64,000 nucleotides of DNA from Alphaproteobacteria bacterium. GTDB taxonomy: Bacteria > Pseudomonadota > Alphaproteobacteria > Rhizobiales > JAJFHC01. The stretch's first letter is position 1. Each line of letters starts with the position of its first letter. A model generated the notes under the pieces. That model worked only from the letters and a program-made list of their open reading frames with translations. It was not told where the DNA came from and searched no databases. Shown here in pieces: positions 16,659-25,794 of the stretch. Both the position numbers and the translations under genes were made by a program. Where the stretch lies: positions 1-64,000 of the forward strand of contig JAJFHD010000127.1 in NCBI GenBank assembly GCA_021775805.1, given 5' to 3'.

Positions 16659-16688
16659 GATAATGGTGTAAATTCGGCATATATTATC
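16659..16688. promoter_or_regulatory. AT-rich divergent promoter with inverted repeat (LysR site candidate)
   Basis: GATAAT (16659-16664) and ATTATC (16683-16688) form an inverted repeat in the AT-rich gap between doxX and the LysR gene. LysR proteins typically bind such interrupted dyads close to their own start. No second member of the regulon was seen. Confidence 0.4.
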
Positions 16689-16707
16689 CCTTATTATCGG
16701 ACAATAG

Positions 16708-17619
16708 ATGGATCAACTGACGGCCATGAATGTTTTCGTCACGGTCGTGGATGATGAGAGTTTCACGCGTGCGGCCGAAAGACTCGGAATCTCCCGCACC
16801 ATGGCGTCAAAACACGTAATCGACCTGGAAGCCCGGCTCGAGGCCCAGTTGCTCTACAGAACAACCCGGCGTCTGAGCCTGACAAGCACCGGCGAAGTCT
16901 ACTATCAGCGGGCCAGGCAAATTCTGAGCGAGATCGAGGAGGCCGATCTGGAAGCCTCCAGCCAATCGCTGATGCCTCGGGGTAAACTGCGGCTCAATGT
17001 GCCGGTATCCTTCGGCATTTCTCACGTCGCACCAAAACTGAAAACCTATCTCGATATGTACCCGGACGTTGATGTCGATCTCACCCTGAACGATCGGGTT
17101 GTCGACCTGGTTGACGAGGGATTCGATCTGGCGATCAGGATCGGCAGGCTTGCCGATTCAAGCTTGATTGCCCGGCGGATTGCAGACTGCCGGGTTGTTG
17201 CATGTGCAGCACCCAGCTATCTTGAAACACACGGAATCCCACAACACCCGGAAGACCTCAGACATCATGTATGCCTCAGTTACGCCTATGGTGACGCATC
17301 TCGCGACTGGCAGTTTCGGATCGACGAAAGTGACACCCGCGTGCGCATCGTGCCAAAGATCCTGAGCAACAACGGAGACGCCCTGATGGCAGCGGCCATC
17401 GCTGGTGCAGGCGTTATCATGCAACCGACTTTCATTGTTCAGGCGGCGTTGAACGAGGGAAGGCTGGCGGAGATATTGACTTCGTACGAACCAGGCAAGC
17501 TCGGGATTCACGCCGTTTATCCTCCTGGCGGTGCGCGTTCTGCACGCGTCCGAAGTTTCATCGATTTTCTGGTTGGTTGTTTTGGTAAGCGACAGGACCG
17601 TGGAAAAGCCCGACGTTAG
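16708..17619 (+). CDS. LysR family transcriptional regulator
   Basis: 303 residues. N-terminal winged HTH ('FVTVVDDESFTRAAERLGISRTMASKHVIDLEARL') and a two-lobed effector domain starting near residue 90, with 'DLAIRIGRLADSSLIARRI' and 'GDALMAAAIAGAGVIMQPTFIV'. It belongs to the large CrgA/DsdC-like LysR branch. Divergent from the DoxX-dioxygenase operon, which it presumably controls in response to an aromatic compound or redox stress. Confidence 0.92.
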   Translation: MDQLTAMNVFVTVVDDESFTRAAERLGISRTMASKHVIDLEARLEAQLLYRTTRRLSLTSTGEVYYQRARQILSEIEEADLEASSQSLMPRGKLRLNVPVSFGISHVAPKLKTYLDMYPDVDVDLTLNDRVVDLVDEGFDLAIRIGRLADSSLIARRIADCRVVACAAPSYLETHGIPQHPEDLRHHVCLSYAYGDASRDWQFRIDESDTRVRIVPKILSNNGDALMAAAIAGAGVIMQPTFIVQAALNEGRLAEILTSYEPGKLGIHAVYPPGGARSARVRSFIDFLVGCFGKRQDRGKARR

Positions 17620-17649
17620 CCGACCGAAAGGCCGGCGCCCTGTCGCGCC

Positions 17650-18543
17650 CTACGAATGTTCCAATACATAACGCGCAACATCGGCATGGGTTGCAAACCA
17701 GACGCTGCCCTTCGTCTGTGCATGGCGGATCAGCTCCTCCAGAATCCAGATCCTTGACCGATAGCCGATGACGAACGGGTGCATGACGAGCTGGAACAGG
17801 CCACCCTCCTCGTAAGCCGCGTCAAGTTCGCGGCGGAAAATCTCGAACACGTCATCCGGCGTCGCGTAGGGCCTTGTCGGCGGCGTCCGGTTGAACATCA
17901 GGTAGACCGCATCGTCCCGCAACCATTCCACCGGCACCTCGACGACACCGGTCGCCTCACCATCCAGCAGGATTTCGTAGCAGTTCTCGTCGGCCATCAG
18001 GGAGCTGTCGTAGAGCAGATCCATTTCCCGCACGATCGGTATTGTGTTGCGGCTCAAATCCCAGTTGGCCGAACGAAACCCGACCGGCTCTCTGCCGCAA
18101 GTCTCTGTCAGCGTTTCAAACGCCCGCAACATCAAATCACGCTCATCCTGGTAGGCCAGCAGGGAATTGTTTTCGTGAATCCATCCATGCATGCCGATCT
18201 CATGGCCCTTGTCCAGAATCCGGCGCGGCTCATCGGGATCGATAAGGGCGGCGACCGCGGGCATGAAGAAACTTGCAGGCACCTCCAGGCGCCCGAGCAC
18301 CTCAAGAATCCGCGGCACGCCTATACGGCGGCCGAATTCGCCCCACGCCAGGCGACCGACCGCCCGGCCGCCCGCACCCATTTCGAAGGTTTCGTGATCG
18401 CAGTCGAATGACAGGGCGACCGCCATCCGGGCGCCGCCCGGCCACGTGCCGGGTTTCAGCGATCGCCCGGCTCGCACGCGGTCGACTGTCGCCCGCCATT
18501 CCTGTTCAGGCCATTGCCAAGGGGCTGTATCGTCACTCGCCAT
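17650..18543 (-). CDS. Polysaccharide deacetylase family protein (PuuE-like cyclic-imidase/amidase branch)
   Basis: 297 residues with a NodB-type barrel. Metal-site residues are visible in 'SFDCDHETF' and 'GHEIGMHGWIHEN', and His in 'LVMHPFVIGYRSR'. No signal peptide or membrane anchor is present, so it acts in the cytoplasm, like the PuuE/allantoinase-like and HP0310-type branch and unlike cell-wall chitin deacetylases. ATG 18543 has AGGAG eight bases upstream and overlaps the NTF2 stop by 11 bp. Substrate unknown; a small amide or cyclic imide is more likely than polysaccharide. Confidence 0.82.
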   Translation of the reverse strand: MASDDTAPWQWPEQEWRATVDRVRAGRSLKPGTWPGGARMAVALSFDCDHETFEMGAGGRAVGRLAWGEFGRRIGVPRILEVLGRLEVPASFFMPAVAALIDPDEPRRILDKGHEIGMHGWIHENNSLLAYQDERDLMLRAFETLTETCGREPVGFRSANWDLSRNTIPIVREMDLLYDSSLMADENCYEILLDGEATGVVEVPVEWLRDDAVYLMFNRTPPTRPYATPDDVFEIFRRELDAAYEEGGLFQLVMHPFVIGYRSRIWILEELIRHAQTKGSVWFATHADVARYVLEHS

Positions 18544-19081
18544 CGGATGCTGTCTCCTGGCCAACGTCGGCGCCGGCGGACGGTCCCGGCTCATCGATAT
18601 CAGGGGCTGTCCAGTTCGACGGCGGGGCGGCCCGGACCGCCCTGTGGATCGGCACCGTGAATCCCGCATCGCATCCGTTCATGACCATGCGGCGCCGGGC
18701 GATCAGCCAGCGCCCGGCCTGGCATGTCAGGCGATCCTCATACTGTCCCATGATCGTCGCGCTTGAGCCGTCCGTTCGCTCATGCCAGGCATAAACGTGG
18801 CTTGAGGCCCGAGCCGCGGTCGCGCATTCGAACTCAATCAGGATATTCGAGAGATGATGCGATGTTCGCGACCAGCGCCACATCCGTTCCAAGGATTTCT
18901 GAAGAGCCGCCGCTCCCGTACTTGTGAGCCGTGCATCGTCACCGTAATCGACAACGCAATCCTCCGTGAACAGTGCCGCCAACGCCGGCAAATCCATCCG
19001 GTCCAGAGCATTGCAATAGGCAATCAGGGTGCGCTCGATATCCCGTTCAGCCAGGAGGCGCTCCAAAAATTGCTCACTCAT
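18533..19081 (-). CDS. SnoaL/NTF2-like protein (bile-acid 7-alpha dehydratase-like fold)
   Basis: 182 residues beginning 'LERLLAERDIERTLIAYCNALDRMDLPALAALFTEDCVVDYGDD', the hallmark of the SnoaL_4/NTF2-like family. The cone-shaped fold often binds or isomerises small hydrophobic substrates; catalytic residues vary, so the reaction is unknown. Middle gene of a three-gene operon with an SDR upstream (11-bp gap) and the deacetylase-family enzyme downstream (overlap), suggesting a short catabolic pathway. Confidence 0.82.
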   Translation of the reverse strand: MSEQFLERLLAERDIERTLIAYCNALDRMDLPALAALFTEDCVVDYGDDARLTSTGAAALQKSLERMWRWSRTSHHLSNILIEFECATAARASSHVYAWHERTDGSSATIMGQYEDRLTCQAGRWLIARRRMVMNGCDAGFTVPIHRAVRAAPPSNWTAPDIDEPGPSAGADVGQETASDGE

Positions 19082-19092
19082 TGCCTGCCTCC

Positions 19093-19869
19093 CTATCGGA
19101 CATAGGTGGCACCGTTGACGTCCAGTGTCGCGCCCGACAGGTGTTTCGACTTGCCCCGCGCCAGGAATGTCACGAGGCTGGCGATCTCAGAAGGCGGCAC
19201 CCATTCTCCCATGGCCAAGGACTTTGTCACCTTTTCCTCGCCGCCCTGCAGCGCAGCAAAGTCTTCCGACATCTTGGTCCGCACGATTCCCGGCGCAATA
19301 ATGTGGCTCAGGATGTTGTCACGGGCGTAGCCCCGGGCGACCGACTGGGCAGCCGCGCGCACCGCACCCTTCGATGCGGCATAGGCAATCATTGCCGGAT
19401 TGGTGACGCCCTGCTGCGCCACCCAACTGGAAATCGTGATCAGGACACCGCCCCCACGCGTCCGGAAATGGCGCACCGCCCCGCGCATGAGCCGCGCAGG
19501 CGCCTGGACGTTAATCTGATACTGGGTCTCCCACGCGTTCACCCAGTCGTCCTCGCCATCGTCGATTCCGCCGACCGAAACCATGGTCGCAGCATTGAGG
19601 ACGACCACGTCAACGTGGCCTCGCCAGTCAACCGCCGCTTGCCAAAGATCTTCCACCGCCTCGTTGTGTTGAAAGTCCGCTGCCAGCAGCCCGTAGCGAT
19701 CGGCCGGAACGTCCCTGACAACAGCCTCGGCTCTTTCCAGGTCACCGGGGCCGCCGCGATGATGCAGAATCACGGTGAAACCGGCATCGATAAGGGCGCG
19801 GGCTGTTACCGCACCAATCCCCTGCGAGGCGCCGGTGAGAAGCACAATCTTCCCGTTTTGTCCTGTCAT
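19093..19869 (-). CDS. SDR family NAD(P)-dependent oxidoreductase
   Basis: 258 residues. Cofactor loop 'LLTGASQGIGAVTARAL', 'LNAATM' strand, catalytic Ser in 'TISSWVAQQG' and Tyr-x-x-x-Lys in 'YAASKGAV', and a closing 'GATLDVNGATYVR' tail: a complete classical SDR. First gene of the SDR-NTF2-deacetylase operon. It oxidises or reduces an unknown alcohol or ketone. Confidence 0.92.
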   Translation of the reverse strand: MTGQNGKIVLLTGASQGIGAVTARALIDAGFTVILHHRGGPGDLERAEAVVRDVPADRYGLLAADFQHNEAVEDLWQAAVDWRGHVDVVVLNAATMVSVGGIDDGEDDWVNAWETQYQINVQAPARLMRGAVRHFRTRGGGVLITISSWVAQQGVTNPAMIAYAASKGAVRAAAQSVARGYARDNILSHIIAPGIVRTKMSEDFAALQGGEEKVTKSLAMGEWVPPSEIASLVTFLARGKSKHLSGATLDVNGATYVR

Positions 19870-20011
19870 GATGCATGTCCGGATGAAATGTCTTGTGAGC
19901 GCAATCAGCGCAATACTATGCCAAAGCGGCGGTGTTGCAAAAACGGTTTCGCATCGATTGATCGAGCCGCTTTCCGCCAGGGAACTCGATTGTCGGTGCG
20001 TTTGACCTCAT

Positions 20012-23000
20012 TCAGTTGGGCATCTGCGCCTTTTGGCCGGCCTTTTTCTGGGCGCGCCAATTTTGCCATTTATCGGAAGCATAAGGCCACTTGGCCATAT
20101 CGATGCACCATGCGGGCGGTTCGCTTGTGAGGTGAAACGCTCTCCGTTGATCCCTTGTCAGACAGCGCGGCACGCGCTTTTTGGCGCTTGCGATCAAGGC
20201 CTGTGTGTCGGACGGGATGCGCCATATCCGTGCCGTCCGATCCTCGGAAGCCGTAATCACGTGTGAACCGTCCGGCGAGAACCGGGCGCTGTTGACCTCG
20301 TCTTCGTGACCGCTGAGAACGGCGATCTGCTGACCCTCGGTGGCATCCCAGAGCCGCGCCGTCCTGTCTGAAGAGGCCGTGAGGACGCGGGCGCCGTCCG
20401 GCGAGAATCTGGCGCTGTTGACCTCGTTCTCGTGGCCTTTGAGGACCGCAAGCGGGGCACCGGTAACCGCATCCCACAGCCGCGCCGTCTCGTCCGACGA
20501 CGCCGTGACGATCTGCGAACCGTCGGGAGAGAATTGCGCAAATTCGACGCCGCTGAGATGACCCTTGAGGACGGCGATTTCTGCTTTGGTTGCCACGTCC
20601 CACAACCGTGCCGTGTTGTCCCAGGAGGCCGTCACGAGGCGCGCACCGTCGGGCGAGAACCGGGCGTCCGCCACTTCTGCCGCGTGCCCTTTCAGGGCGG
20701 CCACCAGTTTGCCGGTCGTGACATCCCACAAGCGCACGACATTCTCCGACGCGACGCCCCAGGATGTGGTGACGGCCATTGACCCGTCGGGCGAGAACCG
20801 GGCGCTCACGACTTCGCCTTCATGCCCGGCCAGGACTGCAACTACTTTACCTGCCGCCGCATCCCATAACCTGGCTGTATAACCGGAACCCGACTCTTCA
20901 CCGGAGCCCGTGGTGACGATCCGGGAACCGTCCGGCGAGAACCGGGCGCTTAATACGGTGCCCTCGTGTCCCTTCAGGCTGGCGACCTGTTTCCCCCGGG
21001 CGACATCCCAAAGACGCGCGGTCCTGTCACGCGACGTCGTAACCAACCGCGATCCGTCCGGCGAAAGTGCGGCGCTGAGCACCGCACCTTTGTGGCCCTT
21101 GAGAACAGTCAACGGCTCGCCGTCGGAAACATTCCAGATGCGGACCAACCTGTCCTCCGATGTGGTGACAGCACGTGTGCCGTCTTTGGAGAACAAAGCA
21201 CTTGTTACCGATCTCTTGTGCCGATCGAGGACGACGACCTGGGTTTCCGAAAACGTGTCCCAAAGCCGAACCGAGTTGTCATGCGAACCGGTCACAATAC
21301 GTGATCCGTCCGGCGAGAACCGGACACTTGCCACGACATCATTGTGGCCCCTGAAAACCTCGATCTGCCTGGCCGCGACCGTGTCCCAGAGCCGCACCGT
21401 CCGATCTTCCGAAGCGGTGACGATGCTTGAACCGTCGGACGAAAACCGGGCACTATTCACCTTGTCAACGTGCCCGGCGAGAATAGCGGTCTGCCAGCCC
21501 CCCACGGTGTTCCAGAGACGTGCAGTCCGGTCCGCGGAGGCCGTCAGAATCTGCAGACCGTCCGGGGAAAATCGAGCACTGCCCACCACATCCACATGAC
21601 CGATCAAAACTGTGAGTTGCGTGCCGGTCACGCCGTCCCACAACCGCACGGTCGGATCGAGAGACGTCGTCACCACACGCGCGCCGTCCGGAGAGAACCG
21701 GGCATTATTGACAGAGGTCAGATGGCCCGCGAGAACGGCGATCTCTTCACCGGTCTTTGCGTCCCATAGACGGGCGGTCATGTCCCAGGAGCCCGTCACG
21801 ATCCGTTTGCCATCGGGTGAGAAATCAACACTCTCCACGGTGCCTTCATGTCCTTCGAGGACAGCGACTTGAGTGCCCGTCGCTGCGTTCCACAGCCGTG
21901 CTGTATGATCGCCCGAAGCCGTGGCGAGCCGCGACCCGTCTGGCGAAAAACGGGCGCTCCATACTTCTTTCTTGTGGCCCTTCAAAACAGCCGTCTGCTT
22001 GCCTGTTCCAGCGTTCCACAGGCGTGTAGTCCGATCGTCGGAGGTCGTTACAATACGCGAACCGTCCGGTGAGAATCCGACACTCCTGACAATATCCTTA
22101 TGTCCCTTCAGAGCACCGACCCGGGTGCCGGTCTCTGTATCCCAGACCCTGATCGTGCCATCGGAATCGTTACCGCGGGAGTATGTCAAAATCCGGCGGC
22201 CATCCGGCGAGAACAGGGCGTTGTCGTAAGCAGTCTCTTGCCCGGTGATGATGAGACGCTCTTTTTGAGCGACGACGGCGCTGTAAAGGCCGACCTCGGC
22301 GGCTGCAACATAGGGACGTTGCCGTTGCAGTTCCCGGTCGGCCGATTTGTCCCGCAGCCCCTCGAGCGCGATCAGCATGCCGGCAGCGGTATCGCCGGCC
22401 CGGGTCTGCTGCTTTGCCATGTCGGCCAGATGGAGCGATTGAACGACCAGGGCATCGTCGCGCTGCCGCAATGCCTTTTTCCTGGCGGTTTCTGTTCTCT
22501 CTGTCTCTTCTTTGGCGCGTTTTTCCTTGGTCTCCGCAACGCTGCGCTGACTATCGGCTTGTTGGGCTGCCTGCCGGGCACGTTGTTCGCCTTGCAGCGC
22601 CGCGTCTCGTCGCGACTCGGCATCTTGCGTTTGTTGTTGCGCAAGCTGTTCGCTTTGATTGGCCCGTTCAATCTGTGCATCGGTGTCGCGTTTCTGCATG
22701 TAAGTCAGAACTGAAAATGCCGTTGTGACGAAGACCAACGCTGTGGCTATCGAGCCCGCCATCCAGAGGCGTTTCCGGCGCGTCGCGGTCAGGCGGCTGT
22801 CAGCGATGTACTTCAGATGTGCATCGGTCGGAGGCGGTGCCGATTCCGGCTGCGCCGCCAGCCACCTCTCCGCGGCCTCAAGGTCCTGCCCGCGAAGCGG
22901 CACGGCATCCATTTCCTCCCGTGCCGCCCAAAGGCGCGCCGGTGCACCCAGGCGGGTGTGGTGCCGGATCCAGTCGATGTCGTCATTGAGGACGGTTCCA

Positions 23001-23401
23001 AGGCTGGAAACGGCATCGGTCAGGTCCTTGCGATTTACAAAGGAGATGGCACTGCTGCGCGCCAGCGTATGCGGGACGAGTTCCGGCGCCACGTCACGGA
23101 TTGTGATCGGCACGATGCGCTTGTTCAGACCCTTGGCAAACGCCAGCTCCCACAGGCAGATATCGGATTTTACGGAATGTTGGCTCAGGGCAAAAACAAC
23201 CGCATCGGCCCTGCCGATCAAATCCTCGACAGTGTCTTCCCAAAAGTCCCCGGTTGAGGCGTCCTCGGTGCCACGGATGACCTCAATGCCATGTTCCTGT
23301 TTGACCGCTTCGGCAATTTTCGAGACCAGCTGCCGGTCCCGGTTGGCATATGAGATGTAGACCTTGGTGGTGGGGTTGTCCGAATGGGCGGCGTTTGCCA
23401 C
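20012..23401 (-). CDS. TIR-domain membrane protein with coiled coil and sixteen WD40 repeats
   Basis: 1129 residues, GTG start with an AAGG site. Residues 8-130 are a TIR domain ('KVYISYANRDRQLVSKIAEAV', 'DAVVFALSQHSVKSDICLWELAFAK'); Glu85 in 'CLWEL' matches the catalytic Glu of NAD-cleaving TIRs. A basic patch (208-211) precedes one membrane segment (212-234). Residues 236-330 are a Glu/Gln/Arg-rich coiled coil. A short helical linker precedes sixteen WD40 blades (about 388-1078) with 'FSPDGSRIVTTSxDRTARLW'. Sixteen blades suggest two propellers. No nucleotide-binding (STAND) domain lies between TIR and repeats, unlike many bacterial sensors. Confidence 0.88.
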   Translation of the reverse strand: MANAAHSDNPTTKVYISYANRDRQLVSKIAEAVKQEHGIEVIRGTEDASTGDFWEDTVEDLIGRADAVVFALSQHSVKSDICLWELAFAKGLNKRIVPITIRDVAPELVPHTLARSSAISFVNRKDLTDAVSSLGTVLNDDIDWIRHHTRLGAPARLWAAREEMDAVPLRGQDLEAAERWLAAQPESAPPPTDAHLKYIADSRLTATRRKRLWMAGSIATALVFVTTAFSVLTYMQKRDTDAQIERANQSEQLAQQQTQDAESRRDAALQGEQRARQAAQQADSQRSVAETKEKRAKEETERTETARKKALRQRDDALVVQSLHLADMAKQQTRAGDTAAGMLIALEGLRDKSADRELQRQRPYVAAAEVGLYSAVVAQKERLIITGQETAYDNALFSPDGRRILTYSRGNDSDGTIRVWDTETGTRVGALKGHKDIVRSVGFSPDGSRIVTTSDDRTTRLWNAGTGKQTAVLKGHKKEVWSARFSPDGSRLATASGDHTARLWNAATGTQVAVLEGHEGTVESVDFSPDGKRIVTGSWDMTARLWDAKTGEEIAVLAGHLTSVNNARFSPDGARVVTTSLDPTVRLWDGVTGTQLTVLIGHVDVVGSARFSPDGLQILTASADRTARLWNTVGGWQTAILAGHVDKVNSARFSSDGSSIVTASEDRTVRLWDTVAARQIEVFRGHNDVVASVRFSPDGSRIVTGSHDNSVRLWDTFSETQVVVLDRHKRSVTSALFSKDGTRAVTTSEDRLVRIWNVSDGEPLTVLKGHKGAVLSAALSPDGSRLVTTSRDRTARLWDVARGKQVASLKGHEGTVLSARFSPDGSRIVTTGSGEESGSGYTARLWDAAAGKVVAVLAGHEGEVVSARFSPDGSMAVTTSWGVASENVVRLWDVTTGKLVAALKGHAAEVADARFSPDGARLVTASWDNTARLWDVATKAEIAVLKGHLSGVEFAQFSPDGSQIVTASSDETARLWDAVTGAPLAVLKGHENEVNSARFSPDGARVLTASSDRTARLWDATEGQQIAVLSGHEDEVNSARFSPDGSHVITASEDRTARIWRIPSDTQALIASAKKRVPRCLTRDQRRAFHLTSEPPAWCIDMAKWPYASDKWQNWRAQKKAGQKAQMPN
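20185..22237 (-). repeat. Coding tandem repeat, sixteen WD40 units of about 126 bp
   Basis: Each unit encodes roughly 42 residues ending in 'ARLWD' then 'VLKGHxxxVxSARFSPDG'. The first unit carries a small insertion (GNDSD) and the eleventh and twelfth carry insertions of a few residues in the D-T-x-R-L-W turn. The units are similar enough to recognise by eye in DNA, so slippage or recent amplification is possible. Confidence 0.85.
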
Positions 23402-23539
23402 GTTCTATCCCTTTGCCTGGCCGTGACACCCGGCAGACGATCTCGACGATCGCCCATGTCACGGTTGTTCGAGATCGAAATCAAGGCACTTTTGGGTCAG
23501 CCAGTCAAGCCGGCCGGACCAGTCACCCGTGCAAGACTG

Positions 23540-23923
23540 TCATGACAGGTCAAGTGTGTTCTCGCCCGCCATGTAAACCGCAACACGGGAGAACCTGGCG
23601 TCACGAATTTCGAAGAAGTTGCAGTTGGACTTGTGTGTACGGCTGCCGTCGTGATGGCTGTTGATGACGGAAAACCGGACCGCTATCCGGCGCGCGTCCG
23701 GATCCGGCACGTGCACGAAATCCTGGTGACGCACGGACGCATGGTTGGTCCACAGTCGGTTGAACATGCGCTCGATCTCTTCGATCCCCACAAGGGTGAC
23801 GTCGTGGGTCTCGACAGTGAAAACACAGTCGTGCGTCAGAGTTTCACGGATGACGTCGATATCCGCACGGTCGACACCGTAGAAATACCGCTCCACCAGA
23901 TCGACCATGTCCTGTTTCGTCAT
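23540..23923 (-). CDS. SnoaL/NTF2-like small protein
   Basis: 127 residues of the NTF2-like fold: 'MVDLVERYFYGVDRADIDVIRETLTHDCVFTVETHD', then 'RIAVRFSVINSHHDGSRTHKSNCNFFEI'. ATG 23923 is chosen over an upstream ATG at 23935. It precedes the WD40-TIR gene on the same strand with a 138-bp gap, so co-transcription is possible but not shown. Function unknown; members act as hydrolases, isomerases or ligand binders. Confidence 0.8.
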   Translation of the reverse strand: MTKQDMVDLVERYFYGVDRADIDVIRETLTHDCVFTVETHDVTLVGIEEIERMFNRLWTNHASVRHQDFVHVPDPDARRIAVRFSVINSHHDGSRTHKSNCNFFEIRDARFSRVAVYMAGENTLDLS

Positions 23924-24019
23924 GAACTGCCTCACCGTTGGCGCCCTGTTTACACCGGCACCCGGGCCCAGCCTATCAGCGGCGGCACAGAAGGGACATG
24001 AAAGTCTATGCGAAGCGGT

Positions 24020-24694
24020 CTATTTGGTGCACCGGAATACCAGTGTCGATCCGTCTTTGCCCTTGAACCGGAGACCGACCCAACGACCGGCCCTGTCGTA
24101 CCACGCCTCCGTCTGCAACTGCCCGGAATACACGTAGTGCGTCGCCCTGATCCGTCGTTTGCCGCAGGTCATGACGGTTGAGCCGGCCTTCCTTATTTTG
24201 ACCCGGTTGAAGGATCCGGTCAGTGTATTGAGGACGCGCCTTGACCTGATTACGTTGCTGTTCCAGTGGTTCGTCGGGTAAATCTCGGACTTGCTTGAGC
24301 GCCATTTGCCGTTTGTCGACCAGTTGAACTTGCCGCCCTTCAGACGGCCGGAGATCTTCGTCTTCTCGCCATCGTCATCGACTTTCACCGACAGGCGCGT
24401 CAGCTGCGTATTGTTCCAGCGTTCCGTGGATTCGTAGTTCATTTTGTACGCCGAAAATCCCAGTACTCTGACATTCAGCTTCATCGTCGAACTGACCACG
24501 GTTTCGCCGCCGCGCCTGGAAAACCGGGTTTCATGCGTACCGATTTTCGAACCGTTCCGTTCCACCTGAAACGAGATCTTGCCACGGTAAAGTGCAATCG
24601 GGTCAGGCATTGCCACAGCAATTGTTCCCTGAACGAAAACCGTCCAGACAGCCAAGGATGCCGCAGCCGTCGTTTTCCAAAAAATCTGTTTCAT
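24020..24694 (-). CDS. Exported DUF6134/DUF3108-like protein
   Basis: 224 residues with a Sec signal peptide (hydrophobic 'AAASLAVWTVFVQGTIAVA', cleavage near residue 28). The mature part is beta-rich: 'ISFQVERNGSKIGTHETRFS', 'YKMNYESTERWNNTQLTRLSV', 'LQTEAWYDRAGRWVGLRFKGKDG'. This ligand-barrel pattern ('G..IG.....') fits uncharacterised periplasmic families that may bind lipids or isoprenoids. Its start is 162 bp from the TGATCC promoter driving the SDR on the other strand. Confidence 0.7.
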   Translation of the reverse strand: MKQIFWKTTAAASLAVWTVFVQGTIAVAMPDPIALYRGKISFQVERNGSKIGTHETRFSRRGGETVVSSTMKLNVRVLGFSAYKMNYESTERWNNTQLTRLSVKVDDDGEKTKISGRLKGGKFNWSTNGKWRSSKSEIYPTNHWNSNVIRSRRVLNTLTGSFNRVKIRKAGSTVMTCGKRRIRATHYVYSGQLQTEAWYDRAGRWVGLRFKGKDGSTLVFRCTK

Positions 24695-25029
24695 GTGTTG
24701 CTATACGGCGGACAGGTGCTTGCGGATCACCGGACCGGCGTGATTTTGGGGTTGATTGGAACATTGTTCAATTTACCGCTACGCGCGGCTGGTCGGATGT
24801 CGAACGGGAATCGAACCTGACCATGGTGTCGCCGGTTCACCGAGACAGTGCCGAATGATCCAATCGTCAGCGTGCAACGTAGTACGGTAACCATGCCGGT
24901 GTTCACCCGCGAAGGCGAACAGCGATATTTCACCGGACAGCAACTTCTTCATGTCAAAGATTGGCCTCGCCCCTTGACCAGGAAATCGCATCCAGCCAAC
25001 GCGGTAGAAAACTTTGGAGCGGCAGTGTC
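24695..25029. other. Divergent intergenic region with an ECF-type promoter
   Basis: 335 bp between the exported DUF gene and the SDR gene. Apart from the promoter at 24856-24885 I see no gene. A tRNA T-arm-like string at 24804-24817 does not fold as a tRNA. Confidence 0.6.
24856..24885 (+). promoter_or_regulatory. Sigma-E/ChrR-type ECF promoter before the SDR gene
   Basis: TGATCC (24856-24861), an 18-bp spacer, then TAGTAC (24880-24885). The Rhodobacter RpoE (ECF11) promoters carry TGATCC at -35 with a TA-rich -10 about 18 bp away. It lies 145 bp upstream of the SDR start and points at the SDR-NTF2 pair, as expected if those genes belong to the sigma/ChrR regulon. Confidence 0.6.
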
Positions 25030-25794
25030 ATGAACGACGGAACCGGTGAGAAAATCGCGTGGGTTACCGGCGCCGGCAAGGGCATTGGCCGCGCCCTGGC
25101 AAAAAAACTGGTTGCCCAGGGCTACGTCGTCGCCGTCAGCGCCCGCACCCGGGACGACCTGTCGAGCCTTGCGTCGGAGTGCCCTCCGGGCCGAATTCTC
25201 AGATACCCGCTTGACACCACGGACCCGGTCCGAACAGAAGAGGTTGTCGCTTCCATTGAAGCTGAACACGGACCCCTGGATCTGGCGGTTTTGAACGCCG
25301 GCACCCACACGCCGATGACTGCCGAGAACTTCTCGGTCGATGTTTTTCGAAACCTCGTCGAGGTCAACCTCATGGGAACGGTGAACGGTCTATCGCAAAT
25401 TCTTCCCCGTTTTATCGACCGCAGATCGGGACATGTGGCCGTTGTCGCCTCTGTAGCCGGATATCGTGGTTTGCCAACATCGGCCGCCTATGGCGCAACC
25501 AAAGCGGCTCTGATCAACATGTGCGAGGCCCTGAAACCGGAGATCGAAGCTCATGGCGTGCGCCTTACCCTGATCAACCCGGGCTTTGTCGAGACACCGC
25601 TCACCGACCGGAACGATTTTCCGATGCCTTTCCTGATCTCCGCTGAAGCGGCTGCAGACCATATCGCAACCGGCCTGAACCGGTCGGCGTTTGAAGTGGC
25701 ATTCCCGGGCCGGTTTGCCTTTTTGATGAAACTGATGCGCATACTGCCCGATCGGCTGTTCTTTGCGCTCACACGGCGGATGATTGCGAAATGA
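25030..25794 (+). CDS. SDR family oxidoreductase of the ChrR-regulon cluster
   Basis: 254 residues: cofactor loop 'VTGAGKGIGRALAKKL', 'LNAGTHTP', Ser in 'VVASVAGYRGL' and 'YGATKAAL' as catalytic Tyr-Lys. ATG 25030 has GGAG 11 bases upstream. It overlaps the next gene by 4 bp. In Rhodobacter sphaeroides a similar SDR gene lies in the RpoE-controlled block RSP_1087-1091; that correspondence is from memory of gene order. It may act on lipid-derived carbonyls produced by singlet oxygen. Confidence 0.88.
   Translation: MNDGTGEKIAWVTGAGKGIGRALAKKLVAQGYVVAVSARTRDDLSSLASECPPGRILRYPLDTTDPVRTEEVVASIEAEHGPLDLAVLNAGTHTPMTAENFSVDVFRNLVEVNLMGTVNGLSQILPRFIDRRSGHVAVVASVAGYRGLPTSAAYGATKAALINMCEALKPEIEAHGVRLTLINPGFVETPLTDRNDFPMPFLISAEAAADHIATGLNRSAFEVAFPGRFAFLMKLMRILPDRLFFALTRRMIAK

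Noticed and set aside
20185-22237. Long plus-strand open frames opposite the WD40 array
   Set aside because: They mirror the codon pattern of the WD40 repeats; none has a known domain or ribosome site.
24790-24820. tRNA T-arm-like string (GGTTCGATTCCCGT on the minus strand) followed by CCA, suggesting a tRNA remnant or attachment site
   Set aside because: The T stem mispairs at two of five positions, the distance to CCA is wrong by about two bases, and no D or anticodon arm can be folded.
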